DNA of 64,000 nt from Streptomyces sp. TLI_235 (GCA_002300355.1 NSGV01000001.1:1240001-1304000), one strand, 5' to 3'; positions 33,425-42,066 are shown, counted from the first letter of the stretch. Translations and numbers: made by a program. The notes: generated by a model not told the origin, from the letters alone.

Positions 33425-34036
33425 GGCCGCGCCGGTGCGCAGCAGGGTGAAGGCGGTGGCCGTGTCCTCGACCGCCTGCCGGTGGGCGGCCTCCTCCGGC
33501 ATGCCGTCCGAGAGGCGCTGCCAGTTGACCCGGGTGAGGTCCTGCCGGACCGAGACGAGCTGGGCGGCGAGCAGCCGGGCCGTCAGCTCGCCGGGGCCGC
33601 CGAGGGCCTCGGCCAGCAGCTCGGTGTCCTGGGCGATCCAGTCGCGCAGGTGGGAGGAGAGGCTGGGTGTCCCGTAGACCAGCCGGTGGAAGGCCAGCAC
33701 CCGCGGGTCCGCGGAGAGGCCCGTGACGGCGTCGCGGGCGGCCAGCCGGTCGAGATGGTGGCGCTCCAGGGCGTCCAGCGGGGTCTCCCGCGGCCCGCGG
33801 GCGGCGACCACCCGGGCGGACTCGCCGAGGTGGTCGGCGATCCGGTGCAGGACGAGCTCCTCCTTGCTCGGGAAGTAGCGGAACAGGGTCGGCTTGGAGA
33901 CCTCGGCGGCGGCGGCGATCTCGAGCACCGAGACCCCGTCGAAGCCGTGCGCGAGGAACAGACCGATCGCCGTGTCGGCGATGGCCTGCCGGGTGCGCTC
34001 CTTCTTGAGGGTCCGCAGACCGGGCGGCTCGTTCAT
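33410..34036 (-). CDS. TetR-family regulator
   Basis: 208 residues from the ATG at 34036. The N-terminal helix-turn-helix is TAIGLFLAHGFDGVSVLEIAAAAEVSKPTLFRYFPSKEELV. The C-terminal ligand-binding region contains LSADPRVLAFHRLVYGTPSL and resembles the MftR/AcrR group. It is divergent from an FAD monooxygenase gene, and the shared 150-bp region carries repeats at 34062-34105. It probably represses that gene in response to an aromatic or antibiotic ligand; the ligand is unknown. Confidence 0.92.
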   Translation of the reverse strand: MNEPPGLRTLKKERTRQAIADTAIGLFLAHGFDGVSVLEIAAAAEVSKPTLFRYFPSKEELVLHRIADHLGESARVVAARGPRETPLDALERHHLDRLAARDAVTGLSADPRVLAFHRLVYGTPSLSSHLRDWIAQDTELLAEALGGPGELTARLLAAQLVSVRQDLTRVNWQRLSDGMPEEAAHRQAVEDTATAFTLLRTGAAGFGY

Positions 34037-34061
34037 GGTGTCGATTCTAGCCACACCCCTG

Positions 34062-34105
34062 ACCCGGACTCTTTTGTGACCGGGTTGCATTTCTTACCGG
34101 GTTGC
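34062..34105. promoter_or_regulatory. Repeats between TetR and monooxygenase genes
   Basis: ACCGGGTTGC occurs at 34079-34088 and 34096-34105 (17-bp period), and ACCCGG (34062-34067) is inverted relative to CCGGGT (34080-34085). They lie in the divergent promoter region and are candidate TetR operators. Confidence 0.45.
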
Positions 34106-34186
34106 TGTTCCATGAGCTCTGTCGCTTCACGGTGCCGTCCGGGCCTACCAACAGCCACGCCCGGACCCAGGGGGAGGAGCTCCACC

Positions 34187-35773
34187 ATGTCCATGTCCAC
34201 GTCGTCCGCGTCGTCCGCGTCGTCCGCGTCGTCCGCGTCGTCCGCGTTCATGACGCCCGCATCCGCCACGTCCGTCCTGATCTCCGGAGCCGGGCCGACC
34301 GGCCTCACACTCGCCTGCCTGCTGGCCCGGCAGGGCGTGGCCGTCCGGGTGATCGAGCGGGCCCCGCATCCGCACACCGGCTCGCGCGGCAAGACGCTCA
34401 ACGCGCGCAGTCTGGAGGTGCTGGCCGACCTCGGCCTCGCCGGCGATCTGCTCGCCGAGGGCCGCACGGGCCTGCCGTTCCGCCGCTACTTCGACGGCGC
34501 CTTCGCCGCCGAGTCCGACCCCTCGGCGGACACTCCGCCGACCCCGGGCGCCCCGTACCCCGCCTCGCTCTACCTCCCGCAGGACCGGATCGAGGAGCTG
34601 CTGCGGGCCCGACTGGCCGAGCTGGAGGTGGCGGTGGAGTTCGGCACCGAGCTGACCGGCTTCGAGCAGGACGGCGAGCGGGTGACGGCCCGCCTCGCGG
34701 ACGGCAGGGAGGTCACCGCGCAGTACCTGGTCGCCTGCGACGGCGGGCGGAGCACCGTCCGCAAGCAGCTCGGCGTGGCCTTCACGGGCACCGGCGAGCC
34801 GGAGCCGGCCATGGTGGTGGGCGATCTGGAGCTGACCGGGCTGGAGCCCACCGCGTGGCACCAGTGGTTCGGCCCGCAGGGCGCCCTGATGCTCTGCCCG
34901 TTCGGCGAGGAGGGCGACCGCTGGCAGGTCCAGGCGACCCCGGAAACGGGCCCCGACGGCACCGCACTCGCCCCGTCGCTGGAGGGCTTCCGCCGGATCA
35001 TCGCCCGGCACACCGGGCGCGACGACATCCAGGTGCGCGCGGCCGGCTGGCTTTCCAGCTGGCGGGTCAACGTGCGGATGGCGGAGCAGTACCGGGTCGG
35101 GCGGGTGCTGCTCGCCGGCGACGCCGCGCACGTCCACCCGACGGCGGGCGGGCTCGGCATGAACACCGGCATCCAGGACGCCTGGAACCTCGGCTGGAAG
35201 CTCGGGTACGCACTGTCCGGCCGGGCACGGTCGGCACTGCTCGACAGCTACTCGGAGGAGCGCCGGCCGATCGCCGCCTGGACGCTGGAGACCTCCGCCG
35301 CGGGCATGGCCGCCGTACGGGAGGGCGCCCGGACCCCGGGGGTCGGGCTGGAGGCCGTCCGGGTCGCGGACATCACCGGCCTCTCGCTCGGCTACCGCGG
35401 GAGCAGCCTCGCGGAGGACCTGCTGGGCGGCCCCCTCCGGGCCGGCGACCGGGCCCCGGACGCCCGTTGCACCGACGCCGAGGGGCGACCGATACGGCTC
35501 CTGGAGACGTTCGTGGGCGATCGGTTCACCCTGCTCGCCTTCGGCCACCGGCCCGCCCTCGACCCGGGCGCCCTCGACCTGTCGGCGCACCTCCGCACGG
35601 TCACCGTGGACACGGACGACCCGGCCGGGCTGCGGGACACCGACGGGCACGCACGGCGGGCGTACGGCATCGAGGGCGACGCGCTGGTGCTGGTCCGGCC
35701 AGACAACCATGTGGCGCTCACCGCGCCCGGGGGCGGGGAGAAGGCCGCCCTCGACTACCTCGGCCGGTTGTAA
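34187..35773 (+). CDS. FAD-dependent aromatic/antibiotic monooxygenase
   Basis: 528 residues from the ATG at 34187 after GGGGGAGGAG. After a Ser/Ala-rich tail the FAD Rossmann motif is VLISGAGPTGLTLACLLARQG. The DG motif is LVACDGGRSTVRKQLGV, and the GD motif is LLAGDAAHVHPTAGGLGMNTG, then DAWNLGWKL. The C-terminal thioredoxin-like domain begins near LLGGPLRAGDRAPDARC. This layout is that of PheA/TfdB aromatic hydroxylases, including rifampicin and tetracycline monooxygenases. It hydroxylates an aromatic substrate with NADPH and oxygen. With TetR, ArsR and MFS neighbours a detoxification role is likely, but the substrate is unknown. Confidence 0.93.
   Translation: MSMSTSSASSASSASSASSAFMTPASATSVLISGAGPTGLTLACLLARQGVAVRVIERAPHPHTGSRGKTLNARSLEVLADLGLAGDLLAEGRTGLPFRRYFDGAFAAESDPSADTPPTPGAPYPASLYLPQDRIEELLRARLAELEVAVEFGTELTGFEQDGERVTARLADGREVTAQYLVACDGGRSTVRKQLGVAFTGTGEPEPAMVVGDLELTGLEPTAWHQWFGPQGALMLCPFGEEGDRWQVQATPETGPDGTALAPSLEGFRRIIARHTGRDDIQVRAAGWLSSWRVNVRMAEQYRVGRVLLAGDAAHVHPTAGGLGMNTGIQDAWNLGWKLGYALSGRARSALLDSYSEERRPIAAWTLETSAAGMAAVREGARTPGVGLEAVRVADITGLSLGYRGSSLAEDLLGGPLRAGDRAPDARCTDAEGRPIRLLETFVGDRFTLLAFGHRPALDPGALDLSAHLRTVTVDTDDPAGLRDTDGHARRAYGIEGDALVLVRPDNHVALTAPGGGEKAALDYLGRL
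34202..34246. repeat. Five tandem 9-bp repeats in the monooxygenase N-terminus
   Basis: TCGTCCGCG is repeated five times exactly, coding SSA units in a low-complexity tail before the FAD domain. Gain or loss of copies keeps the frame. Confidence 0.95.
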
Positions 35774-35781
35774 AGAATTCT

Positions 35782-35801
35782 TTCTAAAGATAGCTTTAGA
35801 A
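35782..35801. promoter_or_regulatory. Palindromic operator at the start of the ArsR-MFS operon
   Basis: TTCTAAAG-ATAG-CTTTAGAA has perfect 8-bp arms and ends 2 bp before the ATG of the ArsR gene. A second palindrome AAAGAATTCTTT (35772-35783) overlaps its left edge and the monooxygenase stop. These AT-rich inverted repeats in GC-rich DNA fit autoregulation by the ArsR protein at 35804. Confidence 0.75.
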
Positions 35802-35803
35802 GC

Positions 35804-36553
35804 ATGACCGAGGAGCGTCCGGCACCCGAAGTGCCACCCGCCGTGCAGCTCAGCGACCCGCGGGCGCTGCGGGCCTACGCCCATCCCACCCGGATGGCAC
35901 TGGTCGGACTGCTCCGCCACGAGGGCCCGCTGACGGCCACCCGGGCCGCCGAACTGCTCGGCGAGTCGGTGGCGAGCTGCTCCTTCCACCTCCGCCAGCT
36001 CGCCAAGTACGGGCTGGTGGAGGAGGCGGGCGGCGGCCGCGGCCGGGAGAAGCCCTGGCAGGCCACCGCCCTGTTCACCAGCTGGGACACGGCCGCCGAT
36101 GACCCGGCCACCGCCGAGGCGGCCGACGCTCTCCACCGCACGGTCGTCGAGCGGTACGCCGCCCTCGCGGCTCGCTGGCTGGAGGTCCAGCCGGGCGAGC
36201 CGTCGGCCTGGCGCAGCGCCGCCGGCATCGGCGACACCCTTCTGCACCTCACCGCCGAGGAGCTCACCGAACTCGCCGCGCGGATGGACGAGCTGACCCG
36301 CCCGTACCTGGACCGCCTGGGCGCCGGGGCCGAGCGCCCGCCCGGCAGCCGCCCGGTGCTGCTCGTCCGGATGGCCCTGCCGATCGACCTGCCGCCCGTC
36401 GCCGACCCGCCACCCGCCTCCGACCCGCCACCCGTCTCCGACCCGCCACCCGTCTCCGACCCGCCGCACGACAGCGAAGGCCTCGACAGCCGCAACGACC
36501 GCAACGAGCACGACGACCGGCCGCAGCACCGCACCGAGGAGGGGGCCCGGTGA
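35804..36553 (+). CDS. ArsR-family winged-helix regulator with Pro-rich tail
   Basis: 249 residues, ATG at 35804. The helix-turn-helix is LRAYAHPTRMALVGLLRHEGPLTATRAAELLGESVASCSFHLRQLAKYGLVEE, as in helix_turn_helix ArsR regulators that control MFS genes. The middle is helical. The C-terminus is a DPPP-x-S repeat tail and a charged DRNEHDD end. The start lies directly behind the 35782-35801 palindrome, leaving no normal ribosome-binding site, so a leaderless message is possible. The stop overlaps the MFS start by 4 nt. Confidence 0.92.
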   Translation: MTEERPAPEVPPAVQLSDPRALRAYAHPTRMALVGLLRHEGPLTATRAAELLGESVASCSFHLRQLAKYGLVEEAGGGRGREKPWQATALFTSWDTAADDPATAEAADALHRTVVERYAALAARWLEVQPGEPSAWRSAAGIGDTLLHLTAEELTELAARMDELTRPYLDRLGAGAERPPGSRPVLLVRMALPIDLPPVADPPPASDPPPVSDPPPVSDPPHDSEGLDSRNDRNEHDDRPQHRTEEGAR

Positions 36554-37914
36554 CCTCGACGACCGACTCCACCCCGCAGCCCGCTCCCGCCGCCCCTGCC
36601 CCTGCCCCTACTACTGCCTCCCCGGTCACCCCGAAGTCCGCGACCGCCGCTCACGAGGGCCGGGGGCGCCGGCTGATACCCGCGCTGCTGCGGGTCACCG
36701 AGTTCCGCCGGTACTGGACGGGCCAGACGATCTCGGCGGTCGGCGACCAGATCACCGGCATCGTGCTGCCGCTGGTCGCGGTCAGCACGCTGCACGCCGA
36801 CGCCGGGCGGATGGGCCTGCTCACCGCCGCGGGCTGGCTGCCGAGTCTGCTCTTCGCGCTGCACGCCGGCACCTGGGCGGACGGCCGTTCCGACCGCCGC
36901 CGGGTGATGATCGTCGCCGATGTCGCCCGGGCGGTCCTGCTGCTCACCGTGCCGGCGGCCCACCTGCTGGGTGTCCTGACGCTCACCCAGCTGTTCGTGG
37001 TCGCCTTCGTGATGGGCGGCTTCTCGGTGCTCTTCGACGTCTGCAACGCGCCGCTGTTCGTCGCGGTCGTCCCGAACGAGCGCTATGTGGAGGGCAATTC
37101 GCTGGTCAACGGCAGCCGGGCGATGTCCTCGGCGGCCGGCCCGGGCCTCGGCGGCGGCTTGGTGCAGTTGCTCGCCGCGCCCCTGGCCCTGGTCGCCGAC
37201 GCGCTCTCCTTCCTTGCCTCCGCGCTCGCGCTCGGCAGCATCCGGCCGACCGAGCCGCCGGCCGAGCCGCGCACCCGCGGCCGGATCTCCGCCGGGCTGC
37301 GGTTCATCACCGCCACCCCGATCATGCGGGCCGCCCTGCTCGGCACCGCGACGGTGAACCTCTTCACCTTCATGATCGCGGCGCTCTTCGTGCTGTTCGC
37401 GACGACCGAACTCGGCCTCTCCGCGGGCCTGCTCGGCACCGTGCTGAGCGCGGGCGCGCTGGGTGGGCTGCTCGGCGCCGGCCTGACCGGCCGGATCAGC
37501 CGCCGGATCGGCATCGGGCGGGCGGTGGTGCTCGGGCTGATCGCCTACCCCGCGCCGCTGCTGCTCGTCCCCGCGGCGCGCGGCGGCACCCTGCCGGTCG
37601 TCGCACTGCTGCTGGCCGCCGTCTTCCTGTCCGGGATCGGCGTGATGATCCTCGATATCACAGTCGGCTCGCTCTTCGCGGCAGTAATCCCGGATCGGCT
37701 CCGATCCCGGGTCTCCGGGGCCTATCAGGCGGTCAACTACGGCATCCGTCCGCTAGGTTCCCTTCTGGGAGGGGTGCTCGGCAGCACGCTCGGCCTGCGG
37801 CCGGCGCTCTGGGTAGCCGCCGTAGGCGCGCTCACCTCGTTCCTGTGGCTGTTGCCGTCGCCGATTCCCGGCCTCCGTTCCCTGCCCGATGCGCAGGAGG
37901 AGAAGGGACTCTGA
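36550..37914 (+). CDS. MFS multidrug-type transporter
   Basis: 454 residues from the GTG at 36550, overlapping the ArsR stop. Twelve hydrophobic segments are seen. YWTGQTISAVGDQITGIVLPLVA at helix 1 and the loop GTWADGRSDRRRVMIVADVARAV are typical of the MFS_3/enterobactin-exporter-like group. It is a proton-coupled exporter in the cytoplasmic membrane, presumably for a drug or siderophore-like molecule. The overlap and the preceding monooxygenase gene suggest one functional resistance unit. Confidence 0.93.
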   Translation: MTSTTDSTPQPAPAAPAPAPTTASPVTPKSATAAHEGRGRRLIPALLRVTEFRRYWTGQTISAVGDQITGIVLPLVAVSTLHADAGRMGLLTAAGWLPSLLFALHAGTWADGRSDRRRVMIVADVARAVLLLTVPAAHLLGVLTLTQLFVVAFVMGGFSVLFDVCNAPLFVAVVPNERYVEGNSLVNGSRAMSSAAGPGLGGGLVQLLAAPLALVADALSFLASALALGSIRPTEPPAEPRTRGRISAGLRFITATPIMRAALLGTATVNLFTFMIAALFVLFATTELGLSAGLLGTVLSAGALGGLLGAGLTGRISRRIGIGRAVVLGLIAYPAPLLLVPAARGGTLPVVALLLAAVFLSGIGVMILDITVGSLFAAVIPDRLRSRVSGAYQAVNYGIRPLGSLLGGVLGSTLGLRPALWVAAVGALTSFLWLLPSPIPGLRSLPDAQEEKGL

Positions 37915-37940
37915 CCCATCGTCAGGGAAAATCCGGGGAG

Positions 37941-37956
37941 TCGGGCATATGCCCGA
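37941..37956. promoter_or_regulatory. 16-bp palindrome between the MFS gene and the roadblock operon
   Basis: TCGGGCATATGCCCGA is a perfect palindrome 27 bp after the MFS stop and 125 bp before the next start. With no loop it is more likely a protein-binding site than a terminator. A separate GCCCC-GTT-GGGGC hairpin follows near 38006-38018. Confidence 0.5.
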
Positions 37957-38080
37957 GGAAAGTGCCGGAACCCTCCCCCGCGGCGCTTGCGGCGCGGTAG
38001 CGTTACGCCCCGTTGGGGCTACAGCCAGTAAGGGCGTGGCCACGGACGCGTCACGGGGGCGCTGAGGAGGGGTGCGACCT

Positions 38081-38464
38081 TTGCCGGGAATCGACGAGTG
38101 TCTGATCGACGCGATGACCATCACCGGGGCTCTCGGTGCCAGCCTGGTCGACTGGACCAGCGGTCTCGCCCTCGGCGCGGCCGGCGCCGGTCCCGGCGGT
38201 GACCACGACGCCGGAGCGGCGGACGCCACCGAGGTGGCCCGCGCGATCACCCAGACCTCGTCGTTCGCCGACCCCGCCGCGAGAACCGCCCCGGCCGAGG
38301 ACGTCATCGTCACCTCGGCGGGCACGTACCACCTGATCCGCTTCGTGGAGACGCCGTTCGACAGCAGCGTCTTCCTGTACCTGCGGCTCGACCGGGCCAC
38401 CGCCAACCTCGCCATGGCCCGGTTGCGCCTCGCCTCCATCGCCGACGGACTGGTGCTCGCCTGA
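38081..38464 (+). CDS. Divergent roadblock/LC7 domain protein
   Basis: 127 residues if the TTG at 38081 is used. GAGGAGG ends at 38070, giving 10 nt spacing; the in-frame GTG at 38072 is too close to it. The fold matches the other roadblock proteins: AMTITGALGASLVDWTSGLALGAAG, then EDVIVTSAGTYHLIRFV and SVFLYLRLDRATANLAMARLRL. A Gly/Asp-rich insertion sits between the first strand pair and the helix. It is first in an apparent operon with a PATAN-like protein and two more roadblock proteins. Confidence 0.82.
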   Translation: MPGIDECLIDAMTITGALGASLVDWTSGLALGAAGAGPGGDHDAGAADATEVARAITQTSSFADPAARTAPAEDVIVTSAGTYHLIRFVETPFDSSVFLYLRLDRATANLAMARLRLASIADGLVLA

Positions 38465-39441
38465 TGCAGCCGACCCTGCAACCGGCCCCCGCGCCGGTTC
38501 TCCGACCCGCCGTCAGGCTGCCCCGAAGGCACCGGTCGGGCTTCGCCCCGGCCACCGTCTTCGAGGCGGCCCTGACCGACCTCTCCGCCGACTTCGCCAC
38601 CGGTGCCCTGCACGGCTCGGCAGGCACCGTCCACCTGGTGAACGGGGAGGTGGTGCATGCCGAGAGTCCGGCCACCCCGGATGTCGGCACCCTCCTCACC
38701 TCCGCCGGCCGGCTCTCCGCCCGCACCTGGGCGGACGCAATGGCTGCGGCGCGCGACCGTTCGGCCGCCGAGTACCTGGTCGCCGCCGGCTCGATCGGCC
38801 GCGGTGAGCTGGAGCTCTGCCACCTGACCGCGGTCCTGGACGCCGCCTTCTTCGCACTGCCGCAGAACGACGGCCCGATCGGCTTCCTGCCCGGGGTGCG
38901 GCCGGGGTTGACGCTGGCCCGGCCGCTGGCCACCGGAGAACTGCGCCTGGCGGTCGGCCGGCGCCGCGTGCTGCTCGACCGCACCCACCCGGTCGCGGGC
39001 CTGGACGTCTCCCCCGTCCGCGCCCGCACCGGTCCGACCGAGGCCGGCCGCCGGCCCGCCACCTGCAGCGGTCGGCGCCGGGCGGTGCTGGCGGCGGCCG
39101 ACGGGTTCCGCACCCCCGCCCAGATCGCCCGGCTGCTCGGCCGGTCCGCCTACACCACGCTGCTCGACATCCGGCACCTGGCGGCTGCCGGGCTCGTCGA
39201 GGCCCCGGCTCCGGCGGCCGTGCCGGCCCCGCTCGCCGCAGCCCGCGCGGCCGCCGGCCCGGTGGCCGCACCCGTCCTGTCGTCCGCCCCGGCACGGCCG
39301 GACGGAGTACCGCCGCAGGCCGGGCCGCCCCCGGCCCACCCGGAGGTACTGCTGCCGTCGCCGGCGCTGCACGATTTCCCGCCCGATCCGGAGATCGCCC
39401 TGCTGCTCCGGATCCGAGCCGCCCTGGAGGCCCGACTGTGA
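38464..39441 (+). CDS. PATAN/DUF4388-like regulatory protein with C-terminal winged helix
   Basis: 325 residues; the start overlaps the previous stop by one base. Residues about 30-110 (ALTDLSADFATGALHGSAGTVHLVNGEVVHAES then LLTSAGRLSARTW) follow the DUF4388/PATAN pattern found in response regulators and in Mgl-GTPase-linked proteins. Around residues 195-245 AVLAAADGFRTPAQIARLLGRSAYTTLLDIRHLAAAGLV looks like a winged helix. The rest is Pro/Ala-rich. No enzyme motif. It is probably a scaffold or transcriptional partner of the roadblock proteins. Confidence 0.7.
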   Translation: MQPTLQPAPAPVLRPAVRLPRRHRSGFAPATVFEAALTDLSADFATGALHGSAGTVHLVNGEVVHAESPATPDVGTLLTSAGRLSARTWADAMAAARDRSAAEYLVAAGSIGRGELELCHLTAVLDAAFFALPQNDGPIGFLPGVRPGLTLARPLATGELRLAVGRRRVLLDRTHPVAGLDVSPVRARTGPTEAGRRPATCSGRRRAVLAAADGFRTPAQIARLLGRSAYTTLLDIRHLAAAGLVEAPAPAAVPAPLAAARAAAGPVAAPVLSSAPARPDGVPPQAGPPPAHPEVLLPSPALHDFPPDPEIALLLRIRAALEARL

Positions 39442-39478
39442 GCGTCCCACCCGCCCGTACGCCGTTCCGGGCCGCGTC

Positions 39479-39913
39479 ATGAAGCGCGCCCTGCGCCAGT
39501 TCACGGCGAAGCGGACACCCGCCCTGCCCGAACCCGAGGTGCTCAGCGAGCTGCGCGGGCTGCGTGCCACCGTGCCGCACCTGACCGGCGGGCTGGTCGC
39601 CACCACCGACGGGCTGGTGGTCGCCCACGACACGAACGGCCTGGAACCGGAGGGCCTGGCGGCGCTGACCGCGGCCGCCCTCGGTGTCGGTTCCCGGCTG
39701 ATCGAGGCCAGCGGCCAGGGCGGCTTTCGCGAGCTGCTCACCCGGGGCGAGCACGGTTACACGGCCACCTACGCGGCCGGCGGATACGTCGTGCTGACGC
39801 TGTTCGCCGGGCCGGACGCCAATGTGGGCCGGCTGCACTTCGAGGCGCGCCGGGCCGGCGGCCGGATCGCCGCCCTCGCCGACGCGGCCCTGGAGCGCCA
39901 GGACCGCCCCTGA
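39479..39913 (+). CDS. Roadblock/LC7 domain protein (MglB-like)
   Basis: 144 residues. After a basic N-terminus (MKRALRQFTAKR) the domain reads LRGLRATVPHLTGGLVATTDGLVVAHDTNG, a helix LAALTAAALGVGSRLIEASGQG, and YVVLTLFAGPDANVGRLHFEARRAG. This is the MglB/CvnB form, distinct from the shorter paralogues beside it. It could act as a GTPase-activating partner, but no Ras-like GTPase is encoded in this window. Confidence 0.85.
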   Translation: MKRALRQFTAKRTPALPEPEVLSELRGLRATVPHLTGGLVATTDGLVVAHDTNGLEPEGLAALTAAALGVGSRLIEASGQGGFRELLTRGEHGYTATYAAGGYVVLTLFAGPDANVGRLHFEARRAGGRIAALADAALERQDRP

Positions 39914-39971
39914 CCACTCATCACCGACTCATCACCGACACACCGTCAATCCATTCCCGGAAGGAACCACC

Positions 39972-40346
39972 ATGGCCAGCACGGAGCACTCCCTCAAGGA
40001 CGCGATGAGCTCGATCGAGGGCGCCATCGGCGTGGCCCTCGTCGACTACAACAGCGGCATGGCCCTCGGCACCATCGGCGGCGGTCCGGAGCTCGACCTG
40101 AACGTGGCCGCGGCCGGCAACACCGACGTCGTCCGGGCCAAGGTCAGGGCGATCGAGATGCTGAACCTCAAGGAGGCGATCGAGGACATCCTGATCAGCC
40201 TCTCGAGTCAGTACCACCTGATCCGCCCGCTCACCAGCCGCTCCGGCAAGGGCCTGTTCCTCTACCTCGCCCTCGACAAGCAGCGCGCCAACCTGGCGAT
40301 GGCGCGCCACCAGCTCAAGCGCATCGAGGCCGAGCTGGAGGTCTGA
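39972..40346 (+). CDS. Roadblock/LC7 domain protein, duplicate of the 29.9-kb gene
   Basis: 124 residues, ATG at 39972 after GGAAGGA. SIEGAIGVALVDYNSGMALGTIG, DILISLSSQYHLIRPL and RANLAMARHQLKRIEAELEV are shared almost word for word with the protein at 29929-30303. It is last in the 38.1-40.3 kb roadblock operon, 58 bp after the preceding gene. The close similarity suggests a recent duplication or shared partner. Function is unknown beyond likely dimerisation. Confidence 0.88.
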   Translation: MASTEHSLKDAMSSIEGAIGVALVDYNSGMALGTIGGGPELDLNVAAAGNTDVVRAKVRAIEMLNLKEAIEDILISLSSQYHLIRPLTSRSGKGLFLYLALDKQRANLAMARHQLKRIEAELEV

Positions 40347-40460
40347 CAGCAGCACAACGGGCTGCGGGCCGGGCGGAGTCGACTCCCCCGGCCCGCCGGT
40401 GCGTCCGGAGAACCGACATACCCCTGGCCAGGCGTGAGGTGTCACACATAACATGGCAAT

Positions 40461-40472
40461 GTGAAATTTCAC
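40461..40472. promoter_or_regulatory. Palindrome upstream of the aminopeptidase gene
   Basis: GTGAAATTTCAC is a perfect 12-bp palindrome 41 bp before the GTG start of the M24 peptidase gene, in a locally AT-richer segment (CACATAACATGGCAATGTG). It is a likely promoter operator; the regulator is unknown. Confidence 0.45.
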
Positions 40473-40513
40473 TGACCTCAGCTCCACTCGGCCCGAAGGA
40501 GAGCCAACCCGCC

Positions 40514-41959
40514 GTGACCAGCGACGCCGTCCCCGTTCCGCCGAACACCGGCAGCCACGACCTCCCGGTCTCCCCCGCCCTCGACGCCTTCATGGGCACC
40601 GCCTGGGCACCCACTCCGCTGCCCGCCGGCGACCGGGTCGCCGCACACGCGGTGACACCCGCCCGCCGGGCCGCGCTGGCCGCGGCCTTCCCCGGCGAGC
40701 GCGTGGTCGTCCCGGCCGGGCAGCTGAAGGTGCGCAGCAACGACTGCGACTTCCGGTTCCGGCCGCACAGCGCGTACGCCTGGCTCACCGGGCTGACCGG
40801 CGAGGAGCAGGTCGGCCATGTGCTGGTGATCGAGCCGGACGGCGAGCCGGTGCTGCACGTCCGCCCGCGCTCGCCGCGCGGCGGGGGTTCCGAGTTCTAC
40901 CGTGACCGCCGGTACGGCGAGTTCTGGGTCGGGCGGCGGCCGGACCTGGCCGAGGCCGAGCAGCTGACCGGCATCCGTACCGTCCACCTCGACGAGCTGG
41001 CCAAGACCGTCGGCCCCGCCGCCCGGGTGCTGGCCGGGGTGGATCCGGTGGTGGACGCGCTGACCGGCCGTCCGGCGGCCGACCACGTCGTCGGCGACGA
41101 CCGGCTGGCCGCCGTCCTCTCCGAGCTCCGGCTGGTCAAGGACGCCTGGGAGGTGGGCCAGCTGCAGCTCGCCGTCGACCACACCGCGGCCGGCTTCGAG
41201 GACGTCGTGCGGGCGCTGCCGGCGGCGCTGCGCCACCATCGCGGCGAGCGCTGGCTGGAGGGCACCTTCGAGCGGCGCGCCCGGCTGGAGGGCAACGGCA
41301 CCGGGTACGAGACGATCGTCGCCTCCGGCGCGCACGCCTGTGTGCTGCACTGGATCCGCAACGACGGGCCGCTCGACCCGTCCCGCCTGCTGCTGCTGGA
41401 CGCGGGCGTGGAGACCGACACCCTCTACACCGCGGACATCACCCGCACCCTGCCGCTGAGCGGCACGTTCACCGCCGCCCAGCGGGACGCCTACGAGCTG
41501 GTGCTGGCCGCGCAGGAGGCGGGCATCGCGGCGGTGCGGCCGGGCGCGAGCTTCCGCGACTTCCACCGCGAGGCGATGCGGGTGATCGCCGAGGGGCTCG
41601 CCGACTGGGGCGTGCTGAAGGTCTCGGCGGAGGAGGCGCTGCGTCCGGAGAGCGGGCTGTTCCGCCGGTACACCCTGTGCAGCAGCGGCCACATGCTGGG
41701 CCTGGACGTCCACGACTGTGCCAGGGCGCGAACGGAGACCTATCTGGACGGCCGGCTGGCGGAGGGCCATGTCCTCACCGTGGAGCCGGGGCTGTACCTC
41801 CAGCCGGACGACGAGACGCTGCCGCCCGAGCTGCGGGGCATCGGCATCCGGATCGAGGACGACCTGGTGGTCACCGCGGACGGCGCCCGGCTGATGTCCG
41901 GCGCGCTGCCGCGCACGGTCGCCGGCATCGAGGAGTGGATGGGCGCCCTGCTGGACTGA
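40514..41959 (+). CDS. pepP: Xaa-Pro aminopeptidase, peptidase family M24B
   Basis: 481 residues from the GTG at 40514, with AAGGAGA about 11 nt upstream. The N-terminal creatinase-like domain spans about residues 40-190, with FRPHSAYAWLTGLTGEEQVGHVLVIEPDG. The catalytic pita-bread domain has the metal ligands Asp in LLLLDAGVETDTLYTADITRTLP (two Asp), His in CSSGHMLGLDVHD, Glu in LTVEPGLYL and Glu in GIGIRIEDDLVVT. It removes N-terminal residues before proline using two Mn ions. Placed between the roadblock operon and the guanidine/urea genes, with no sign of linkage to either. Confidence 0.95.
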   Translation: MTSDAVPVPPNTGSHDLPVSPALDAFMGTAWAPTPLPAGDRVAAHAVTPARRAALAAAFPGERVVVPAGQLKVRSNDCDFRFRPHSAYAWLTGLTGEEQVGHVLVIEPDGEPVLHVRPRSPRGGGSEFYRDRRYGEFWVGRRPDLAEAEQLTGIRTVHLDELAKTVGPAARVLAGVDPVVDALTGRPAADHVVGDDRLAAVLSELRLVKDAWEVGQLQLAVDHTAAGFEDVVRALPAALRHHRGERWLEGTFERRARLEGNGTGYETIVASGAHACVLHWIRNDGPLDPSRLLLLDAGVETDTLYTADITRTLPLSGTFTAAQRDAYELVLAAQEAGIAAVRPGASFRDFHREAMRVIAEGLADWGVLKVSAEEALRPESGLFRRYTLCSSGHMLGLDVHDCARARTETYLDGRLAEGHVLTVEPGLYLQPDDETLPPELRGIGIRIEDDLVVTADGARLMSGALPRTVAGIEEWMGALLD

Positions 41960-42066
41960 CCGTGGCGGCGGGGTGGGGCTGCCGCACGGGGCGTCGGACG
42001 GCCGGTGAGCACACGGCAACCTGGCGGCAACAGCCGGGCAACGCACGGGAATCCGGCCGGCCCTAA

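Noticed and set aside
33323..34186. N-terminal extension of the monooxygenase frame over the TetR gene
   Set aside because: The extension is antisense to TetR and contains repeat-derived sequence; the ATG at 34187 has a strong ribosome-binding site.
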